DNA of 27,386 nucleotides, taken from Pelargonium cotyledonis (taxonomy: Eukaryota > Streptophyta > Magnoliopsida > Geraniales > Geraniaceae). The DNA lies in the NCBI GenBank assembly GCA_036897625.1, contig JAYMTA010000523.1:1-27386 (forward strand), written 5' to 3'. The notes under the pieces were generated by a model. The model saw nothing but the letters and a program-made list of their open reading frames with translations. It made no database searches and was not told the origin of the DNA. Of the stretch, positions 20,763-27,386 are shown one piece after another; position 1 is the stretch's first letter; each line of letters opens with the position of its first letter. The translations under genes and the position numbers were made by a program.

Positions 20763-21638
20763 GACGTGTCGTCTAGTTCTAGTTTTAACATGTCACCTAA
20801 AGAAAGTCGGTTTATCATTATGTTTGCCATGTCATACAGAGCATGAAGGTTCCAGTTGTTCAATTGTTTTTGCCTTAATCTAGTGAACTGATGAGGCATT
20901 TCTCCACCAAATCATGGTAGCTAGAGCTAGAGAAGTTTGGATAAGATCAGAGATTAGAAGAACCTGCTATATTTTTTATCAGGCAGTCCACGTTTAGAAT
21001 GATAAAATATACGCAGTCGTTGCCTTGTATAATGGAGTTGCTGCTGAATCTATAATTAGCATCAGACAATAACCATTAATCATATCATACGCAAACCATA
21101 CCAAGTCTAAATTGAATTCAGGAACAAGATAACGTAGGACCATGGATTTTTAGTTTTTTTTTTTTTAGTATAAACATAGTCAGAGGCGTGTGCCATAAAG
21201 CCAACTTTGGTCCTATCAGCTTTTTCTAAAGTAAAGATTGGCACATTCCATCAAATATTCCCTTCATCATTTCATCCAAATTCTGCATCCCAGAGATGGA
21301 TGCGAGAAATGGGTTATTTACCAGCTCATTTTTAACCTTGTCATTGCTGTAATTGAAACATGTTTAATGCTATTAATTACAGAATCACATTGAATTGTAT
21401 GTTCTGAATTTAGACTGGTCTGGATTAAAATGAACAGCACATATTTGGATATTCATTAACTTCTTTTATTCAAATGTGGAGCCTAGTTGACTAGTTTGAG
21501 TAAATACACCTCCCCCACCAAATAATTGTGCTTACATAATCCTTCACACATAGCTCTGTTGTTGTTTGAAGAGAGTCATCGCATAGATTGAAAGCACGAT
21601 ATTCGTTTTCCTTTGTGTATCCCGTCTTTTTCCACACC
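20763..21638. other. Upstream region of the polyol transporter gene
   Basis: No gene is supported. A T run is at about 21157-21168. The last about 150 bases should hold the promoter and 5' leader of the transporter. A TTG-started in-frame extension from 21588 is not a credible start; the ATG at 21639 is. Confidence 0.5.
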
Positions 21639-23182
21639 ATGAAAGCTCAAGATCCGAACAAGGACCATTTCTACGAGCCACTTCCCGGGTCTGGTCATGA
21701 AGTTGAGCCCTTGGAGGGTGCTTCTGTGCACAAATTGGGTTCCACCAACAAATATGTCCTCGCCGGTGCTATTTTGGCTTCCACAAACTCTATCCTCCTA
21801 GGCTATGGTGAGTTCTATTTGTTTCTTTTCAATTGAGATCACAAATCTGAACATTATTGATGATCCTTGTTCTGTTCCTGTGTGCAGATATTGGAGTGAT
21901 GAGTGGGGTTGTGCTATGCATCAAAGACGACTTTCAGATCACATCAACCCAAGTCGAGATCTTGGTGGGTTCTCTAAATGTATGTTCTCTGATCGGGTCT
22001 CTTGCTTCGGGTAAAACTTCTGATTCTATTGGTAGGCGTTACACCATAGTTTTAGCTGCAGCCAAATTTCTGATAGGTGCTCTGCTAATGGGGTGTGCAC
22101 CATCCTACTCCTTCCTGATGGCCGGAAGAGTAATCGCCGGCATTGGAGTCGGCTACTCCCTCATGATCGGCCCTGTCTATAACGCCGAGCTCTCCCCAGC
22201 CAAATCCCGAGGCTTCCTCACATCCCTCCCCGAAGTCTTCATCAATGTGGGAATCTTACTCGGGTACATATCAAACTACGTCTTCTCGAGCTGGAGAGTA
22301 ATGCTGGGCGTGGCAGCATTTCCGGCCATTTTCGTTGCTCTAGGTGTCATAGCAATGCCGGAGTCGCCTAGGTGGCTCGTCATGAAAGGCCGGATAGAGG
22401 AGGCGAAGAGGGTGTTGATCAAGATTTCGGATAGCGAAGGAGAGGCTATGCTGAGGCTCGCGGAGATGAGAAAGGCCGGTTCAGTCTCTGGCGCAGCGAG
22501 TCAAGGCCGAGGATTGTGGAAGGAGCTGCTGATCAGACCATCACCATCAATACGTCGCATCCTCATCGCCGCCATTGGAATCAACTTCTTCATGCAAGCT
22601 TCAGGAAACGACGCCGTTGTCTACTACAGCCCGGAAGTGTTCAAGGACGCGGGAATTCAGGACCGGAAACAGCTCGTCGGCGTGACGGTCATCATGGGAA
22701 TCGCCAAAACCTTCTTTGTTGTCGTGTCCGCCGTTTTCTTGGACCGGTTCGGGAGGCGTCCCCTGCTATTGCTCGGCTCGGTGGGGATGGCTGTTTCTTT
22801 AGCTGGGCTCGGGCTCGGGTCGAGGTTTCTTGACCGGTCGGAGAGCACGCCGGGATGGGCCGTAGCGCTGTGCGTGGTGGCGGTGTGTGCGGACGTGTCG
22901 TTTTTTTCAATTGGGTTGGGGCCGATCGCGTGGGTGTACTCGTCGGAGATATTTCCGACGAGGCTGAGGGCTCAGGGGTCGAGCCTGGCGGTGTCGGTGA
23001 ACAGGGTGGTGAGCGGGGCGGTGGCGATGACGTTTTTGAGCGTGTCTCAGGCGATAACGTTTGGTGGGATGTTTTTTGTGCTGTCGGGTGTGATGGTTGC
23101 CGGTGCAATTTTCTTTTACTTGTTTTTGCCGGAAACGAAAGGCAAGAATTTAGAGGAAATTGAGTCTCTGTTCGAGGATTGA
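21639..23182 (+). CDS. Polyol/monosaccharide H+ symporter, PLT4-like (MFS sugar porter)
   Basis: Two exons, 21639-21807 and 21888-23182 (GT-AG, phase 1 inside the Asp codon of GYD), give 487 aa. It should move polyols or monosaccharides with protons across the plasma membrane through 12 helices. Sugar-porter signatures: GYDIGVMSG (55-63), DSIGRR (102-107), GRVIAGIGVG near 137-146, PESPRWL (214-220), DRFGRR (342-347), PETKG (471-475). The text FTSFPEIFINLGILLGY of PLT4-type proteins is closely matched at about 167-182, so the PLT4 clade fits better than PLT5 or PLT6. The N-terminal about 35 residues are acidic and cytosolic. In helix 7 the usual QQ.SGI motif reads MQASGN (292-297): the first Gln, a sugar contact in GLUT1 and XylE, is Met. 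Exon 2 is much more GC-rich than the flanks, which leaves long meaningless frames open in other phases. The gene is intact; the substrate is unknown. Confidence 0.93.
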
Positions 23183-24019
23183 AGTGGAGGAGGATCGTGA
23201 AATCGTTTGCTATCTTCATGAATACAGATTACAATCAATGATAGATTTAGGATTGTAATGAAATGGATGGTTTTGGTGGTGAAATGGAGTGAGATGGTGC
23301 TATATACAATATGGATGTACATTTCCTTACCAAATTATAAAGTGACAATCATTGATTGGTTTCTATTTGTATCCGCTTCATTGAAAGAAAACATCTAAGG
23401 CTTAACCGCTTGCTCCACGGTCTATCCCAACCCAACCTGCATATGGAACGGGTGGTTCATGAGTTCACTAACTTCAACTTCTAGATAACTCGTCTCCTCA
23501 CCATATTCAAACACAGTATTAGATTTGGACTACTATGATTTGTAGATTATAAAACTCTATTTATAAAAAAAAAAATGTAAATTTATTCAAATTTAAAATT
23601 AGTTCGGATGATTTAATTAGGTTTGGACAAAGCTCATATGTATTAGGCGTGTTTGTGCATAATTCGTCAAACCCCTCCCAACCTGCAATCCACAAACCGT
23701 AAAAAATGCATTACTGGAGAGCGGTTCATGAGTTACATAACTCCAGCCCACATCGAACGGGTTGATTTGCCTAGCCACGAACATAACTAGTCTTGGCTAA
23801 CATTTGCTGGTTATATGGTTTTAGTATTGGATAGGTTTGGAGGCGGTCCATTTTGTTGTTGGGCTTGGCTCAGATGGTCTTATGCTTACTGGGCTGGGCC
23901 TATGTTCTAGAGAACTTGTCTGGAAAGCCCATGTATGGAGTTAAATATACATTTTACATGATACATTACTTTGTTTACAATACAATAAAATATACTTTCA
24001 CACTTTTAAAATAAATCTA
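23183..24019. other. Region downstream of the transporter gene
   Basis: The first about 150 bases are the likely 3' UTR; no canonical AATAAA was noted. Two related stretches near 23410-23475 and 23670-23760 share short phrases (CCCAACCTGCA, GGTTCATGAGTT), suggesting a local duplication or a decayed repeat. No gene is supported. Confidence 0.5.
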
Positions 24020-24028
24020 ATACTTTTA

Positions 24029-24249
24029 GAGTAAAATGTATATCAGTTGACTGATACAAGGTTACATCAGTCACAACTTAAGAAAGCCAATGAGGTGATG
24101 ACACCTCATTTAAAATCACTTATAACCACCCAAGTGAATTTGTGGGAGCGGAGCGACCCGTCCGGATCCATGATTTTAAATGAGGTGTCATCACCTCATC
24201 AGTCTGACTGATATAAGATTATATCAGTCAACTGATGCCCATATTACTC
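24029..24249. mobile_element. 221-bp Mutator-type MITE with nested palindromes
   Basis: The left end GAGTAAAATGTATATCAGTT and the inverted right end GAGTAATATGGGCATCAGTT match closely, and the arms continue to a second shared block, TGAGGTGATGACACCTCA followed by TTTAAAATCA (about 24090-24119 and 24171-24199). That block is itself nearly palindromic, so each arm can fold alone. The flanks ATACTTTTA (24020-24028) and ACACTTTTA (24250-24258) match at eight of nine bases, as expected for the 9-bp duplication of Mutator-like elements. The unique centre is only about 50 bp with a GC-rich core near 24148-24172. No coding capacity. Confidence 0.8.
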
Positions 24250-24806
24250 ACACTTTTATTTGTAAAAAAATTAAGAAACATTTTGTTAGTATGCTGTGTA
24301 TTTCTTCTTCTATCATCATCTCGCACATGTATTGTAATAAATATAATTTAAAGTAAAATAAGACATATTTTGAAACATAGTAAGTATTCGTAAGTGAAAC
24401 ATGATATTTATTTTGAAACAGAGTAAGTGTTTAAGTGACGTCTCTTTTCTTAGAGTTCTTGAACAGAATTAATGTGAAATAGTACAGAGAATATATTGTA
24501 CAAAAAAAAGGATGACGATATAAATGCAGGATATGGCGTTGTCATCTGATTCACGCGTAATCTTCTACTAATAGACCTATTAACGGAAAAGATTATGCAT
24601 CATCATCACCCATTTTATTTGAAATGGACTGACAAATTCTGATGGTGAGATCTAGCAAATTATTTAAAATGAACTACTTTTCCTAACTCATTTTATTTGA
24701 AATCCTATATATAGTGTCAAAATTAATCATACTACTATGAATTATGAAATGATTATTTGAAAGAAAATATTAATATATATTTGAATAAGTATTGGTGACA
24801 GTCTGA

Positions 24807-24822
24807 GCATGCATGCATGCAT
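24807..24822. repeat. GCAT tandem repeat containing overlapping RY motifs
   Basis: Four GCAT units create overlapping CATGCATG cores, the RY element bound by B3 proteins of the ABI3/FUS3/LEC2 type. With no gene nearby in this window, this is most simply a microsatellite. Confidence 0.5.
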
Positions 24823-26142
24823 CACCAAATTCATTGACCTTTTGTGTCTTGGAGATATGGATGTTGCCATTTTGATCTAAAATTGAGTGCTCAAAATCAC
24901 AAACTAAGATGCATTAATGAAGAAGATGGTTAATGACTGAGTTACAAAACCAGTTTTGTACAAAGCAAATTGTCTGTTGCTAGCTCCATGAGGATCATTT
25001 GACTCTCCTAATATTCACAAACTGCAAAAGACAAAGCTCATGCACATGATGATCAATATTGAAACCCAAAAGTCATGCATATATAATAACCACTATATAT
25101 ATATTAACCATCATATTCATGGCTAAACATCAATAAATTAATAAGTAAAAGATTCGCAGAAATCTATGCATGGTGATGGTTTCTTGATTGTCACAGACCC
25201 AAAGACGACTCAACTTGAAAAGCTGAATCCAACTTACCCAAAACTGTCTGTTTGCTTTGCGGTGGTGGGGTTATTTGGATCCAAGAGCCCATCTTCATGT
25301 GTTGTTTTCTTATTGGAACCTTCTAAGACTTTGAGATGCTCCTCCCACGTCTGTATTCACGGATCACGTTGAAAGTTTAGTATTATGTTAAGCAAATGAT
25401 CAACTCAAATTTGACTCGTTTAATAGACAGATTGAATAACACGATATATTACAAAAAAATTTTTGCTTTTCGTGACAACCAAAATAAGTTGTTGTTGGGC
25501 TTAGAAATAGTGTTCAGTGGGCTGAAACAGATAAAATCTCATTATGGTGAAAAATTGGGCTCTTATTCTTTCGGCAACAACTTTTCCGTCGCACAAAACT
25601 ATACTTCAATGACAAACATCATCCTGCGTGCAGTTAGAGACTTCCGGTGACAAGATATGGGTTAGAGTGATAGATTGTGCTATCGCGGAAAATGAAATTT
25701 ATTGTAGTGACACGAGCACGGCATGTTTATGAGCGGGTTGACACAACACGACTTAGCTAAACAAACAAGTTTAAAACTACCGTACATGATCAATATTTGA
25801 CCTAACTAACTCATTTGGGTCAATTTGACCTGATATGTTTAGAAAACTGCATTTTTATCGTTAAATAGGTGAGTCGATAAAAGAGTCACATCGTGTTCGT
25901 GTTGTTTCATAGGTTATGACCCAGATTGTGTGCCGTAATCTTGAGATATATAATATTTATTGTGAGGTGTGAAGTCTAAGACTCAAGGTTCTTGGTGTGT
26001 CCAAAAATCTTTGGGGAGCTTTTGAATCCATTGTCTTTAAAGCAGTGTACAAGGTGGAAGCAGACATGAGAGTATTGACAAAGATGGTGATATTAAAATA
26101 GTAAAAACCAGTTATGGCATAAAATATGGATAAAGGTGGCAA

Positions 26143-26158
26143 TGTGTGTGTGTGTGTG
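26143..26158. repeat. TG dinucleotide microsatellite
   Basis: Eight uninterrupted TG units in intergenic DNA; a likely length-polymorphic marker. Confidence 0.85.
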
Positions 26159-27386
26159 TTGTATAAGCCATATATTGTCTCGTATACTCACATTTCAAAA
26201 ACAATTATTCAATTCAAATATGTACCTGTTTTTGTGTGTGTGGTCTCTGTGTTTTTTCCTTCATTTGGTGGCTTTTTTCTTTTGATACTATCTTTCCTTT
26301 TTCTTGCAAATCAAGGCTTCACAATAAGTTTATGAGATCAATAATTCACTGATATAAAGTCAACAACAATATGGCCTTATGCAACAATATTAATAATAGA
26401 GAGGGTTTTTCAAGTTTTTATTTATTTATTTATAGATAATATTTGAAATTAGATTTAATTGTTTTGTTTTTATTTATTTATGTATATAGAGACATGGAAT
26501 AGTAGGTGGATAAATATTTATATAAACAAGGAAATGAGCAAACAAAAAATAGGTACTGCCACCAAACGACAACCCCATTTTCATGTAATCCTGCTTCTTG
26601 CCTTGAAGCATATTCCTGTCTCGTCCACAGGAAGATCTAATTAATTCTTTTTCTTTTTATTTATAGTTGTAAATAGGTTTGTTTATATTTTTATTATAAA
26701 GAAAATAGTATATGTATGAAAATCAAAGACAACATGTAAACTTTGTTAGCAGAACTAAATGTTATAGAGTGATATGATTTGTAAATCTCGAATGACCATA
26801 AGAACGAGCAGCTGTTCTTTAATTGGTTAAAATTTTGATTGGAATAGTGAGACGGTTTTAAGATTCGTCATTTTTTCTCTTTAAAATCATATGACGCGTA
26901 TCAATATCAAGAAAAACACACAAAAAAAAAAAACTTAAAATAATTGAAGGTCTACCACAATAGAAACAAATAGAGTACAAAACTAAAATAACTACGAAAG
27001 TCCGATTTAAAACAAAATAACGTGATTTTTTTTAATCAAGATACTATTAGTTAACATACTCTAAAAAATTAGAATACAATGGAATAATAGAAAGAATGAT
27101 TGATCTATTACAATATCGACAACATTGTCAGTATATCTTACCTTAAAAAATGTGAAATTTGTTATCACTAGATAATTGTTTTTTTTATTTTATTCATGTT
27201 GTTAATATTTTTTCTCCGGCACACACACAAAAAAGTTTGAATTCAAAAACATATATTTTTTTTGTCACCACCTCATTAGACATATGATCAAATCCGTTTG
27301 ACTATCAAATTAAATTATTAATAAGTTAGCTTGTATTCAAATTAAATAAAATTATTATTTAATCAAAACATGTAACTATGATATAT

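Larger units (their letters stand above)
24259..27386. other. AT-rich gene-poor tail of the window
   Basis: No gene could be supported. It contains a GCAT repeat (24807-24822), a TG microsatellite (26143-26158) and many A/T tracts. Bases about 25390-25930 have phrases such as GACACGAGCACGGCATG and CATTTGGGTCAATTTGACC that look like decayed transposon sequence common in dicot genomes, but no termini or duplication were found. Frames at 25166-25372 and 25396-25650 show no domain or splice support. Confidence 0.5.

Noticed and set aside
22692-23219. 175-codon minus-strand frame opposite the transporter
   Set aside because: It is Ser/Thr/Pro/Arg-rich shadow coding produced by the GC-rich sense exon; no domain or splice support, and the sense frame is a clear sugar porter.
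24900-25050. Possible miRNA precursor
   Set aside because: Only a tiny ACAAAAC/GTTTTGT hairpin is present and no known plant miRNA sequence was recognised here or elsewhere in the window.
25232-25298. Minus-strand ATG-led stretch ending in a good donor (MKMGSWIQITPPP..., GTAAGT)
   Set aside because: No downstream exon or recognisable family could be joined; one good donor is expected by chance.
1-27386. CRISPR array, prokaryotic defence island, operon or provirus
   Set aside because: All solid genes are spliced plant genes; no spaced direct-repeat array, no phage or viral polymerase frames were seen.

Overview
This window is nuclear DNA of a flowering plant, most likely a eudicot. The evidence is split genes with GT-AG introns, AT-rich intergenic DNA, plant-only proteins (chlorophyll b reductase, polyol-transporter-type MFS protein) and plant-type SINEs and MITEs. 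It is not bacterial or viral. All gene models below were spliced by hand from the sequence; every exon junction was checked for reading phase.

Layout. Bases 1-30 hold the first ten codons of a minus-strand gene that runs off the left edge, possibly a PERK-type proline-rich receptor kinase. An AT-rich intergenic stretch follows. The minus-strand gene at 3092-5987 (10 exons, 510 aa) is NYC1, the thylakoid chlorophyll b reductase of the short-chain dehydrogenase family; a perfect G-box/ABRE palindrome lies about 190 bp upstream of its start codon. Bases 6.9-8.7 kb are a repeat cluster: a tRNA-type SINE, a Stowaway-like fragment and a 772-bp element with about 170-bp terminal inverted repeats. 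The plus-strand gene at 10021-14085 (7 exons, 479 aa) encodes an ankyrin-repeat protein fused to a CbbX-type AAA+ ATPase. The plus-strand gene at 15074-18190 (5 exons, 450 aa) encodes a TraB-family membrane protein with a probable organelle-targeting leader; its intron 4 carries a well-preserved Au-like SINE. A possible short spliced gene or gene relic of unknown identity lies at 20104-20762. The plus-strand gene at 21639-23182 (2 exons, 487 aa) is a polyol/monosaccharide H+ symporter related to PLT4. The last 4.2 kb show no convincing gene but contain a 221-bp Mutator-type MITE with a 9-bp target duplication.

The genes do not form an operon-like unit. Two of them (NYC1 and probably TraB) act in organelles and one in sugar or polyol transport, but their adjacency is ordinary for a plant chromosome. 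I found no convincing new multi-gene system. The items most worth following up are the ankyrin-CbbX fusion, substitutions in the transporter's sugar-binding helix, the unexplained coding blocks near 20.1-20.8 kb and the mobile elements with readable ends.
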